This document shows positions 52,775 through 61,226 of a stretch of DNA of 64,000 nt, piece by piece. How positions within the stretch are numbered: position 1 is the first letter of the stretch; each line of letters starts with the position of its first letter. The position numbers and the translations under genes were made by a program. The notes under the pieces are model-generated. The model saw nothing but the letters and a program-made list of their open reading frames with translations. It ran no database searches and was not told where the DNA came from. The DNA comes from Lyngbya sp. HA4199-MV5 (GTDB lineage: Bacteria > Cyanobacteriota > Cyanobacteriia > Leptolyngbyales > Leptolyngbyaceae): contig JAHHHL010000029.1 in the NCBI GenBank assembly GCA_019359375.1, positions 17,972 through 81,971 on the forward strand, in the 5' to 3' direction.

Positions 52775-53289
52775 GTGAAATACAACCCAGACAAGCACCA
52801 CAGAAAATCGATTCGGCTAAAGGGATATGATTATGCGTCTCCCGGTGCCTATTTCATCACGCTTTGTACCCACCAGCGGCAATGTCTCTTTGGTGCGGTT
52901 GTCGATGGTGAAATGCAGTTGAACGCTGTAGGGCAAATGGCGAATGCTTGTTGGCAACGGTTGCCATCCTCTTTTCCGCATCTTGTTCTGGATGCCTTGA
53001 TTGTCATGCCCAATCACGTTCACGGCATTTTGATTTTGACCAATCCCTACAACCACGCGGCACAACCCCAGGATCGATTGGAGCAATTGTTCAAAATTTC
53101 AAATCCATATCAGCCCAGCGAATCAACCGCTACTGCCAACCAACCACCGTCAAAATCTGGCAGCGCAATTATTATGAACACATTGTCCGCAACGAAGCAT
53201 CATTGCAATATCTGCGGCAATACATTCAGAACAATCCCCTGTCGTGGCAGGAAGACCAACTGCATCCGGACGTGCCGTCCAAATGGTAG
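52775..53289 (+). pseudogene. REP-associated tyrosine transposase (RAYT, IS200-like), frameshifted
   Basis: From GTG 52775: KYNPDKHHRKSIRLKGYDYA, GAYFITLCTHQRQCLFG and LDALIVMPNHVHGILIL (HUH-type His motif). After about 53060 the homologous reading shifts to another frame: TTPGSIGAIVQNFKSISAQR, WQRNYYEHIVRNEASLQYLR and NNPLSWQEDQLHPD to a TAG/TAA near 53289. The middle is shorter than usual, so a deletion caused the shift. Y1 transposases of this kind act on palindromic repeats; inactive here. Confidence 0.8.
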
Positions 53290-53358
53290 AACGATCGCTC
53301 ATATTGGGTAGCGTTGCAAACGGTAAGCTAGAAACAAAACGCCCTCTAAGATCAATTT

Positions 53359-53970
53359 ATGAACGCATTGGGAGCTTCGACTTTTATGGTTATGCAAGCT
53401 GAAGAGAAAAAGCAGTACGCCCCTGAAGAGTACCTCGAACTCGAAGCTACCGCAGAGGAGCGGCACGAATACATTGATGGAGAAATCATTCTGATGCCTG
53501 GTGGACTGCCAAATCACAACCGGATTGCGGGGAATCTCTACGCAGCCCTAAACTTTGGACTCAAGCAGCAACCTTACGATGTGTTTATCACCGATCAACG
53601 CCTGTGGATTCCTCGCAAGCGCATCTACATCTATCCTGATGTCATGATCATTCAAGGCGAACTGCAACTCCAGGAAGGACGAAGAGATACCCTCACCAAC
53701 CCGATCGCGATCGCCGAAGTGCTGTCAAACTCAACGGAAGCGTATGACCGCAGCGGCAAGTTTGCAGCCTATCGCACGATTCCATCCTTTCAGGAGTATG
53801 TGTTGATTGATCAGTACTCTCTACACGTTGAGCACTACTTCAAAACCGAACCTCGCAAATGGATTTTTTCTGAGTACGACGGCGCAGAAGCCATCCTGAC
53901 GCTCAACTCCGTCCCTTTTGAAATCACTCTTGCGGATCTTTACGACAAAGTTGCGCTTGACGCAGAGTAA
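53359..53970 (+). CDS. Uma2 family PD-(D/E)XK protein
   Basis: 203 residues. Typical Uma2 elements: YAPEEYLELEATAEERHEYI, DGEIILMPGGLPNHNRIAGN, IYIYPDVMIIQGEL and NPIAIAEVLSNSTEAYDRSGKF with YRTIPSFQEYVLID. Uma2 proteins are very abundant in cyanobacteria; nuclease fold, role unknown. ATG 53359 is used; in-frame ATGs at 53386 and 53392 are alternatives. HIP1-like sites return in this gene. Confidence 0.88.
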   Translation: MNALGASTFMVMQAEEKKQYAPEEYLELEATAEERHEYIDGEIILMPGGLPNHNRIAGNLYAALNFGLKQQPYDVFITDQRLWIPRKRIYIYPDVMIIQGELQLQEGRRDTLTNPIAIAEVLSNSTEAYDRSGKFAAYRTIPSFQEYVLIDQYSLHVEHYFKTEPRKWIFSEYDGAEAILTLNSVPFEITLADLYDKVALDAE

Positions 53971-54005
53971 TAATGAAAGGCTGTTCTAATCCTAGCTTTC
54001 CCTCA

Positions 54006-54136
54006 CTAGGGCGCGTCATCAATTCAGCTCCAAAACCTGCGATATCAGCATGGTCGCGCCCGCCCCAACACACAAAGCTAGGGGCTGAAACCCTTGCTGA
54101 AAGCAGTGTGTCGTCGTAATTGATGACAGCCCCTAG
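54006..54136. repeat. MITE-like element family B, copy 2
   Basis: 131 bp, CTAGGGCGCGTCATCAATTC at the left and AATTGATGACAGCCCCTAG at the right. About 85 percent like copy 1 by eye, same direction. Just after the Uma2 gene. Confidence 0.82.
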
Positions 54137-54239
54137 GAGAGGGACTCGAAAGCGTTTGAACGTTCTTCTTGAGAAGAAGCGAGCAGGACAGGGAGTAAAC
54201 CTGGAATCACTGGCGCAAATCAACTCGGGTTGCTACGTA

Positions 54240-54989
54240 TTAGTCTTGGCGCATTAAGTGCTGTTTCAGTAAGTCAGTGAGCGCAGACAGTGGTTTGTCA
54301 CGATCGAAGACCAGCAGATGCTTGGATGTGAGCAGAGGCGCGATCGCGTCTCGTGGTAGTGTGCCCGGTGAGGCGATCGCGGTTGCAATTTCATCCGCCA
54401 GACGACCACTCCCGGCAATCACAACCACGGGTCTACCAGCGCGGATACTTTCTGACACTTCCAGTAATGAAACGGCACCGCCATTGATCAAGACGGTTAC
54501 AGCGCCCCGATCGACAGCCAGCAACGATGCGATGGCACTAATCCAGGGAGACTCATCACCCCATTCAGTGCCAGGAGTGAGCACAAAGTGAGTATGGTTT
54601 GGCTCTAGTGGTTCGCTGTCAGGGGCGGCGTGACTTCCATCCGGTAGCGAAACCTTGCTCGCGGGTGCGACCCCAATCAGAGGAAACGTTCCCCCCATTG
54701 CCGTCCGGGCTTGTCCTATCATTTGCATGACCCCGGTATCGGTGCCGCCATCAATCACTACCGCGTGAAGCGCTTCTGCAAGAGGAGCCAGCACCGTTTG
54801 AAACAGTTGATGGACGCGATCGATGCTTTCCTGCGTCATCTGACTGGCACCCCCAATGATGACGAGCGTGGGGGCGGTAGTTTGCAGCCCCGCTGTCTGC
54901 AACGTCGCGGTAAGGTCTTCCGTTGGATCAAGCGGAATCACGATCGCCTGCTTGCCGTTGGGGAAGGTCGTAAGCGTGTGTTTTGTCAT
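54240..54989 (-). CDS. SLOG-superfamily (LSDAT prokaryotic) protein
   Basis: 249 residues. Rossmann-like SLOG features: LVIIGGASQMTQESIDRV, HAVVIDGGTDTGVMQMIGQA, FPLIGVAPASKV, VTVLINGGAVSLLEV and PVVVIAGSGRLADEIA, as in the LSDAT domain shared with TRPM channels. SLOG proteins bind nucleotide-related ligands. It follows the Nit1C genes on the same strand after a repeat-filled gap of 340 bp, so membership in that cluster is only possible. Confidence 0.8.
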   Translation of the reverse strand: MTKHTLTTFPNGKQAIVIPLDPTEDLTATLQTAGLQTTAPTLVIIGGASQMTQESIDRVHQLFQTVLAPLAEALHAVVIDGGTDTGVMQMIGQARTAMGGTFPLIGVAPASKVSLPDGSHAAPDSEPLEPNHTHFVLTPGTEWGDESPWISAIASLLAVDRGAVTVLINGGAVSLLEVSESIRAGRPVVVIAGSGRLADEIATAIASPGTLPRDAIAPLLTSKHLLVFDRDKPLSALTDLLKQHLMRQD

Positions 54990-55044
54990 GGTGGGCTAGT
55001 GAGACGATCGCAGGGTGGCAGCGCGTATTAATCCTCATTACACC

Positions 55045-55320
55045 TTATACCCTACATTGCAGACTCCGGTTGAGTTTGATGGTTGGGTTGCAATATGAGG
55101 CAGAAGGCAGAGGGCAGAAGGCAGGAGAGTTTTTAGTTTTTGGTTGTTGGTTGTTAGAAGGTAAGAGGCAGAGGGCAGAGGGCAGAGGGCAGAAGGCAGA
55201 AGGCAGGAGAGTTTTTAGTTTTTGGTTGTTGGTTGTTAGAAGGTAGGAGGCAAGAGACAGAAGGTAAGAGAGTTTTTGGTTGTTGGTTGTTAGAAGGTAG
55301 GAGGCAAGAGGGTTACTTGC
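55045..55320. repeat. Dense heptameric tandem repeats
   Basis: Alternating blocks of GGCAGAG/GGCAGAA units and TTTTTGGTTGTTGGTTGTTA units, with a nearly exact 75-base duplication (about 55110-55160 and 55185-55245). No gene seen in this 280-bp stretch. Confidence 0.75.
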
Positions 55321-55327
55321 GATCGCT

Positions 55328-56461
55328 TTAAGCTCGGCAAACAGGGGAGAAGCCTGTGAGTGGTTGAGCTGAGAGATCCCAAAAGACGGCTGATTCGGTT
55401 GCATCTTTGAGGATCAATTGAGGTGCTGCCTGGATGTTGCCGATCGTCTCGCAGACTAGCCCGCGCTGATGGAACCGCGACCGTACCGTGTCTACCTTCT
55501 CTGGACTCACGCTCAGCAGAAAGCCATAGCTAGGAAAGCATAAGAGCCACTGTTCAACGGGCAAGGCTGGTGGACACGGAATCGCTTGCAGATCGAGTAC
55601 CGCACCGCACTGGGAGGTTTCGAGGAGCATCAGTAAGGTGCCCACGATGCCGCCCATACTGACATCTTTGCCGACGTTGCACAAACCAGTGTTTGCCAGG
55701 TGAGGCAGCAGCGCCAGATCCTCCCGTAATCTAACCGGATCGGCAGTCGTGGCGGCATTCCAGAAGGGATTTTTGGGATGGGGTTTGCCGCGAAAATCGG
55801 TTGCTAGCAGCAGCTGATCGCCCGGTTGCGCGTCAAAGCTGGTCATAAGTTTCTCTGCCCGTCCCAGAATTGCGACAGACAAAGCATTGTAGGGACTGTG
55901 CCCATTGGTGTGCCCACCCACGATCGGGACGTTATAAGCCGCTGCTGCTGCCTTCATCCCTTCCAACAGTAGCTCACTCATTGCGGTTGTTTGGCTCCAA
56001 ATGGTATCCACAACGGCGATCGGGGTGCCTCCCATCGCGTAGATATCACTGACATTCACCATCACCGCACACCACCCCGCAAACCAGGGTTCTGTTTCTA
56101 CCAGCGATGGCAACATGCCCTCTGCCGCCATGAGGAGGTAGCCAGAGCCGTCGGGAATTGCCGCACAGTCGTCGCCGAGGGGAGGTGAGGAGTGAGGAGT
56201 GAGGAGTGAGGGGTGAGAAGTGAGGAGTGAGGAGTGAGGGGTGAGAAGTGAGGAGTGAGGAGTTGATGCTGACTGCTGATCGCTTTCACTCAACTCTGAC
56301 CCCTCTACCCTCTCCCTTCTCCCCTCTCTTAGAGACCCCTCTGCCCTCTGCCCTCTGCCCTCTGCCTTTCCCCTCAACATCCGCGCTGCGACCTGAATAT
56401 CCTGCTTGTGCAAAATACCCAGCGATCGCTGCAAGTGTGCCACCAGATCTGCCAGCTTCAA
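55328..56461 (-). CDS. Sll0787-family AIR synthase-like protein (Nit1C cluster), with repeat-derived insertion
   Basis: About 377 residues of the PurM/AIR synthase-like family that accompanies Nit1 nitrilases. Start set at TTG 56461, overlapping the GNAT stop (TTGA); the protein then begins KLADLVAHLQRSLGILHKQD as family members do. The ATP-binding core is PLGDDCAAIPDGSGYLL, WFAGWCAVMVNVSDIYAMGG and VGGHTNGHSPYNAL. Between residues about 29 and 95 lies a low-complexity stretch (e.g. SLLTPHSSLLTSHPSLLTPH) encoded by heptamer-like repeats, kept in frame. Confidence 0.85.
   Translation of the reverse strand: MKLADLVAHLQRSLGILHKQDIQVAARMLRGKAEGRGQRAEGSLREGRRERVEGSELSESDQQSASTPHSSLLTPHSSLLTSHPSLLTPHSSPPLGDDCAAIPDGSGYLLMAAEGMLPSLVETEPWFAGWCAVMVNVSDIYAMGGTPIAVVDTIWSQTTAMSELLLEGMKAAAAAYNVPIVGGHTNGHSPYNALSVAILGRAEKLMTSFDAQPGDQLLLATDFRGKPHPKNPFWNAATTADPVRLREDLALLPHLANTGLCNVGKDVSMGGIVGTLLMLLETSQCGAVLDLQAIPCPPALPVEQWLLCFPSYGFLLSVSPEKVDTVRSRFHQRGLVCETIGNIQAAPQLILKDATESAVFWDLSAQPLTGFSPVCRA
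56177..56376. repeat. Short tandem repeats inside the AIR synthase-like gene
   Basis: GAGGAGTGAGGAGTGAGGGG units (56180-56262) and CTCTGCCCTCTGCCCTCTGC units (56339-56366), of the same kind as in the intergenic regions, lie within the coding frame. Confidence 0.8.
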
Positions 56462-57129
56462 GATGCTTCCCGGTTGAAGGTTGAGAGGGTTGGACGCTGC
56501 TCGTTGCCGGGTGGATAGTAATTTAGATCCGCTTCCATCAAATGATGTGGCAACCCGTGAACCATTAACTCTTTCAGCGAGTGCCAGTGCTGCCGTTGAA
56601 AGAAGCGGACGTTCTGAAGCTGCACTGTCGCCAGAAAGCGATCGCACCCCCACGTATTGGCTGTGGTTACGGCTTTGTAGATCAAACCCTTGCCAATCCG
56701 CGCCGCACGACGGTAGTCCTCATGCACTCCTAACCGTCCTCCATACCAAAGTCCTGGTTCCGGTTCGTAAATTCTGACCACACCGAGAATGGATGGACTT
56801 TGCGTCGGATGAGACAGCACGGGGTGGTGTGCGAGAGGAAACACCAGCGTCTCTGGTGAGTGATGCTTTGGATGAATCGGATCGGGTACCAACACCGGAT
56901 GATGGGTTAGCGGCAACACAAGTGCTCCCGAACCTCTGCGTCTCTGCGTCTCTAAGGTTTCCTCTGCTGCCAGTGCCACGATCGGGTAGGCGATCGCATC
57001 CATCGCATCCACATCACTACCCTGAAACAACCCCTGCTCTTCCACAAAAATCGCACGCCGCAACGAAAAATAACTGCTAACATCCGCAGAAGACGTGGCT
57101 AATTTGAATCGGTAAGAATGGGTGGACAT
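56458..57129 (-). CDS. MSMEG_0567/Sll0786-family N-acetyltransferase (Nit1C cluster)
   Basis: 223 residues. GNAT fold: SYFSLRRAIFVEEQGLFQGS at the start, then VVRIYEPEPGLWYGGRLGVH and YRRAARIGKGLIYKAVTTAN, ending FFQRQHWHSLKELMVHG. Members of this family are tied to nitrogen starvation. Residues about 57-110 are a low-complexity insertion with an internal duplication (LPLTHHPVLVPDP / FPLAHHPVLSHPT). The next gene starts within its stop codon. Confidence 0.87.
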   Translation of the reverse strand: MSTHSYRFKLATSSADVSSYFSLRRAIFVEEQGLFQGSDVDAMDAIAYPIVALAAEETLETQRRRGSGALVLPLTHHPVLVPDPIHPKHHSPETLVFPLAHHPVLSHPTQSPSILGVVRIYEPEPGLWYGGRLGVHEDYRRAARIGKGLIYKAVTTANTWGCDRFLATVQLQNVRFFQRQHWHSLKELMVHGLPHHLMEADLNYYPPGNEQRPTLSTFNREAS

Positions 57130-57437
57130 GGAGGAGAGTAATAGTTGTTAGTTGTTGGTTGTTAGTTGTTGGTGTCTGAGCCGTTTCTGACTCCTTCTAA
57201 AAACTTTTTTTGTAGCTTGCTTCCCGCAGGGTATGCCCATTTCTGGTTGGCTGAAAGGCTTTAGGGCTATAAAACCAAAAACTCCCTTGCCTTTAGACTT
57301 CTTCACTTCCGACTTCTGATTTCTGATTTCTGCTGTCTCTTGCGTCTCTATTTTGTACTGCTCACGTTTTCCAATAACCAACAACTAACAACCAACAACT
57401 TCTTCAAATACTGCTCACGTTCTCCAACAACCAACAA
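57130..57437. repeat. Intergenic region with TTGTTAG/TTGTTGG repeats
   Basis: TTGTTAGTTGTTGGTTGTTA units at 57136-57174 and their complements (CCAACAACTAACAACCAACA) at 57372-57465 in inverted orientation; the middle holds a TAGCTTGCTTCCCGCAGGG type hairpin. No gene seen. Confidence 0.65.
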
Positions 57438-58532
57438 CTAACAACTAACAACTTCTTCAAACGTCGAAAGCGCCGAGCAAGCCCCACACTTAGCGCATCC
57501 CGCTTTGATATCGTTGGAAGACAGTCCCGCACGGTTTAACATGCCACCTACTTGCTGGTAGAGAGCAAGCATAAAGTCGCTGGTGGGTGGCGCATGGTTG
57601 GCTAAGGGCGTGCCGCTGATGGGCACGAAGGGGACGACAAAGGGGTAAACGCCGATCGCCACGAGGCGATCGCAGGCTGTTAGGAGTGTCGGTAAATCGT
57701 CGCCCAACCCTGCCAGGAGGTAGGTGCTGACCTGCCCTCGCCCAAATACCTTCACAGCAGCGGCAAAGGCTTCGTAGTAGTAGTCCACGGGCACGGTGGC
57801 TTTTCCAGGCATGATTTTGGCGCGTACCTGCGGATCAATGGCTTCCAGGTGCATTCCTAGCGCATCAACACCTGCTGCGCGCAGGCGATCGAACCAGAGA
57901 AAGTCATCAGGTGGTTCGCACTGCGCCTGAATGGGTAGCGACACCTGGTTTTTGATGGCTCTGGCGCATTCAGTTAAGTAAGCAGCACCTCGATCGCTCG
58001 CGTTGGGTGTACCGCTGGTCATGACCATGTGCTTCACGTCATCCAGTCGTACAGCGGCTTCTGCCACTTCTGCCAATTGAGCAGGCGTTTTGCGGGCGAT
58101 CGTCCGACCAGCTTCCAGGGATTGACCGATCGCGCAGAATTGGCAGGATGTAGCCGCATCGCTGTAGCGCATACAGGTTTGGAGCACCGTGGTTGCCAGC
58201 ACATCGTGACTGTGCAGCAGGGCGATTTTCCAGTAGGGAATGCCATCCGCTGTCGTGAGACCGTAGAATTTTGGCTGATGAGGAAAGGCGATCGGCGCAA
58301 CCACCTCATCGCCATAGTGCAGCAGCGGTTCGAGGGTGTCATCGATCGTCACCGTGTAAGGCGATCGGGCAGCAGAACCCGTATAGATTGGCACCATCAC
58401 CGTTGTACCGCCCACCGTGACCGCTTTGTGATCGGATGGACCTGCACCTCCTTTCCGCCCAGAGGCACCCATTTCCTGTACCAATCTCAACCCTTGTGTC
58501 TGAAGGTCTGTAATGAGCTGCTGTTTATTCAT
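57438..58532 (-). CDS. MSMEG_0568/Sll0785-family radical SAM protein (Nit1C cluster)
   Basis: 364 residues, biotin synthase-like. The cluster-binding cysteines lie in CMRYSDAATSCQFCAIGQ (C-x9-C-x2-C). Other marks: HMVMTSGTPNASDRGAAYL, LGMHLEAIDPQVRAKIMPGK and STYLLAGLGDD; C-terminal CAKCGACSALSTFEEVV may bind a second cluster. It is a fixed member of Nit1C clusters with nitrilase and GNAT. Reaction unknown. Confidence 0.9.
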   Translation of the reverse strand: MNKQQLITDLQTQGLRLVQEMGASGRKGGAGPSDHKAVTVGGTTVMVPIYTGSAARSPYTVTIDDTLEPLLHYGDEVVAPIAFPHQPKFYGLTTADGIPYWKIALLHSHDVLATTVLQTCMRYSDAATSCQFCAIGQSLEAGRTIARKTPAQLAEVAEAAVRLDDVKHMVMTSGTPNASDRGAAYLTECARAIKNQVSLPIQAQCEPPDDFLWFDRLRAAGVDALGMHLEAIDPQVRAKIMPGKATVPVDYYYEAFAAAVKVFGRGQVSTYLLAGLGDDLPTLLTACDRLVAIGVYPFVVPFVPISGTPLANHAPPTSDFMLALYQQVGGMLNRAGLSSNDIKAGCAKCGACSALSTFEEVVSC

Positions 58533-58703
58533 GGATCAGGGAGTAGGGAGTGGGGAGTAGGGCTAACGGAGTTGTTAGAAAAAAGCTGATTGCTGACCCA
58601 GAACTGAGCCTTACGTTGACTCTGGTTAGCTATTTATGATGAAACAGTCTTTTGATCTCTAAAAACCAACAACTAACAACTAACAACTGAGCGCCTTGGC
58701 GCT

Positions 58704-59723
58704 TTATGGTTCCAGCGTGAGAAATTCGGGTTGGGGGATGTTGAGCGGTGCAGCGGCTGCTTGCCCATTGCTTTCGTCCTGCAAACCATCGACTACTGAC
58801 CACTGGCTCGGATTCAATCGCAGTTGCAGTAGATCGGGGCGGGAGTAGTGACCCACACAATCCATCATGCGTTTGCGCTTGGTGATGAGGGAAAAGTCGA
58901 GGTCTGCGATCGCCATCCCCTCTCCCTCAGTAATGGGCGGACAAAGGTGGGTTCCTTCGGGGCTAATGATGGCAGTGTGACAGCCGCCGCTCAGCACGTT
59001 CTGAAGTTTTTCATCGGTGGTGATTTGTCCTACCTGTTCTGGTGACAACCACCCGGTTGCATTCACCACAAAGCAGCCCGCTTCTAGCGCGTGATGGCGA
59101 ATGGTGACTTCAATTTGATCGGCAAAAATTTGTCCCACCATTGAGCCGGGGAACTGAGCGCAGTGAATTTGCTCGTGCTGTGCCATCAGCGCAAACCGAG
59201 CGAGGGGATTGTAATGCTCCCAACATGCCAGCGCACCGACTTTGCCCACAGCCGTATCCTGCACGGTTAGCCCTGCCCCATCGCCCTGCCCCCAAACCAT
59301 GCGCTCATGGTAGGTTGGGGTAACTTTTCGGCGCTTTAGCAGCAGCGATCCATCCGCATCAAAGATGAGTTGGGCGTTGTAGAGGGAACCTCGATCGCGC
59401 TCATTCACGCCCAGCACCACAACCATTTCGTAAGAACGAGCCGCACGGCTTACCGCATCCGTCACAGCACTGGGGATCTCAACCGCTTCTTCGTAGAGCC
59501 GCATGTGTTCCTTGCCCATCAGCACGGGCGGCTGCACAAATGAGAAGTAGGGATAGTAGGGGACAAACGTTTCTGGAAAGACGACCAACTGTGCGCCTTC
59601 TTTCGCGGCACTGGCGATCGACTGCAACACTTTCTCGATTGTTCCATCGCGGCTAAACAACACGGGGCTAATTTGTACAGCGGCGGCTCTCACTGTGCGC
59701 GAATAATCCACAACCCCTCCCAA
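58704..59723 (-). CDS. Nit1/Nit6803-type nitrilase (Sll0784 homologue)
   Basis: 339 residues. The catalytic triad is present: Glu 51 in [12 protein letters not shown], Lys 133 in [20 protein letters not shown], Cys 167 in [15 protein letters not shown]. Converts organic nitriles to acid and ammonia; forms helical oligomers. It is the defining member of the Nit1C cluster, which has been tied to cyanide/nitrile nitrogen assimilation in other bacteria. It follows the Sll0783-like gene on the same strand. Confidence 0.93.
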   Translation of the reverse strand: MGGVVDYSRTVRAAAVQISPVLFSRDGTIEKVLQSIASAAKEGAQLVVFPETFVPYYPYFSFVQPPVLMGKEHMRLYEEAVEIPSAVTDAVSRAARSYEMVVVLGVNERDRGSLYNAQLIFDADGSLLLKRRKVTPTYHERMVWGQGDGAGLTVQDTAVGKVGALACWEHYNPLARFALMAQHEQIHCAQFPGSMVGQIFADQIEVTIRHHALEAGCFVVNATGWLSPEQVGQITTDEKLQNVLSGGCHTAIISPEGTHLCPPITEGEGMAIADLDFSLITKRKRMMDCVGHYSRPDLLQLRLNPSQWSVVDGLQDESNGQAAAAPLNIPQPEFLTLEP

Positions 59724-59827
59724 TACACGTTGATAGTTTTGAGTAATGAGTTTTGAGTGATAGAGCTTTGAGTTTCAAGTGAACGGAAGCCTCAACTCAA
59801 AACTCAAAACAGTTAACTCAGAACTCC

Positions 59828-60310
59828 TTACACCGTCCACGTATCCAGAATGAAGGCGTTATCCTTGCGATGCAGCAAGATCAAATCCAGCACATCCAGA
59901 GGGCTAATGGGACGAATACCGGGGATTAAAGAGGGTTCACCATGCCCATAGAGTGCCTGAAGCGCAAAACGGCAGGCATACACCTTGCCACCTTCAGTCA
60001 TAAATTTGCTGAGCTGATCGTTAAAGTTTTGGTGCCCAGGAAAAGCGGCATCACCCAGCTTGGGAAAACCGCGCTGCACGCCCAGCGTGACACCAGGACC
60101 GTAGAGCAACACAGACGTTTCAAAGCCTTTCCGCAGCAGACGCAACGCCTGAAGCAGATTGACCAGACCGATCGACCCTTCAAAGGCAACGGTATGAAAC
60201 GTCACCAGCGCTTTTTCACCGGGCTCAGCCTTCACATCTTCAAAGACTTTTTCTTCATAATCAACAAAGAAATCGCCAGCTTTGTGTGCAGGAGTTGTTA
60301 CTTCAGGCAT
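59828..60310 (-). CDS. MSMEG_0572/Sll0783-family nitrogen-starvation protein (Nit1C cluster)
   Basis: About 160 residues with a DsrE-like fold: [59 protein letters not shown] and [20 protein letters not shown]. The Synechocystis homologue sll0783 rises under nitrogen starvation and affects polyhydroxybutyrate. ATG 60310 is chosen. First gene of the cluster, so its promoter lies in 60311-60600. Confidence 0.9.
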   Translation of the reverse strand: MPEVTTPAHKAGDFFVDYEEKVFEDVKAEPGEKALVTFHTVAFEGSIGLVNLLQALRLLRKGFETSVLLYGPGVTLGVQRGFPKLGDAAFPGHQNFNDQLSKFMTEGGKVYACRFALQALYGHGEPSLIPGIRPISPLDVLDLILLHRKDNAFILDTWTV

Positions 60311-60965
60311 CGCTTCATCCTCTGTAAAAGTTATCAACCGTTAGTGTAAACCATCAGTCAACATCGCTGTAGCGATCGTTCAAAGCTAATAGTTTACTCA
60401 TCTAAAATTCACGACCTCAGCCTAAATTGCGATCGATATTGATCACGACTCACTACAGCGAACCATAGAAAACCAAGGGATCAAAAGTGGTTCGCAATAT
60501 TTCTTAAGCCCGACTGAAAGGACGTTCCAATCTATCGACCTATAGTTTCAGGTGTACGGCTCGTAATGAACTGCATCCGCTGTTGCTTGATTAAAGATAC
60601 AAGAAATAATCTGGCTTGCGCAATGGATTATCGTTCATCGATCGTGTAAAAAAACCGTCGATCGTTCAGACAGTTGACCACTCAATTGCCTTAACCCTCA
60701 ACTTCTGACCCCTCCTTAAAATCAGTTCTTTTCTTTTTAACCGACAGTATTAACTGACTGCTTGTGTGAAGCTTAGAAGCACACTCTTTTCATACCTGTG
60801 TACCTTGTTACAAACTTGCCAGGTCTAACAGTATGGGCAGGGATCGACGGCATCTGTGTCAACACGATCTGAATTTTGCTGGAGTAACCTGTCGGTTTAG
60901 ACAGGTAGGGGAGTAGCCTTGGGCAGAAAGGTGCTCCAATCGTGCCAATGGTTTTCGCCCAAAGG
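60311..60965. other. Upstream region of the Nit1C cluster
   Basis: About 650 bp without a gene. It has no clear GTA-N8-TAC (NtcA) site. A small hairpin CCTGTC-GGTTTA-GACAGG lies at 60890-60907. A MITE-like element follows. Confidence 0.5.
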
Positions 60966-61097
60966 CTAGGGGCTGTCATCAATTACGACTACACATTGCT
61001 TGCAGCAAAGGTTCCAGCCCCTAGCTTGGTTTATTGAGACGGGCGCGACAGTGCTGATATCACAAGGTTTCGGAGCTGAATTGATGACGCGCCCTAC
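60966..61097. repeat. MITE-like element family B, copy 3 (inverted)
   Basis: CTAGGGGCTGTCATCAATTA at the left and AATTGATGACGCGCCCTAC at the right; reads as the reverse complement of copies 1 and 2. Confidence 0.82.
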
Positions 61098-61149
61098 GCC
61101 CTTACTTACAAAGTCCAGTCTTATTTTGTTTCCCTTCCTAAGGGTTAGA

Positions 61150-61198
61150 AAAACTAGAAGCAAAAAAGCTGAGGCAATCGCCCGATCGCCTCAGCTTT
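61150..61198 (-). terminator. Intrinsic terminator of the moeB gene
   Basis: Perfect 11-base stem AAAGCTGAGGC (61165-61175) / GCCTCAGCTTT (61188-61198); on the minus strand it is followed by TTTTTTGCTT. Confidence 0.8.
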
Positions 61199-61226
61199 AC
61201 CATTACAGATTGCCCTCAATCGCCGC

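Noticed and set aside
53924..54223. A 99-codon minus-strand frame over the MITE copy 2
   Set aside because: It spans repeat DNA and the end of the Uma2 gene, with no family resemblance.
55045..55320. Regular repeats resembling a CRISPR array
   Set aside because: Units are 7-mers in blocks without unique spacers of constant length; no cas genes nearby.
56462..56653. Longer N-terminus of the AIR synthase-like protein
   Set aside because: It would overlap almost 200 bases of the GNAT gene in another frame; family proteins begin at the KLADLV region.
60311..60600. NtcA-type site before the Nit1C cluster
   Set aside because: The only near match is GTA-N8-TCA around 60360, not GTA-N8-TAC; not enough for a call.
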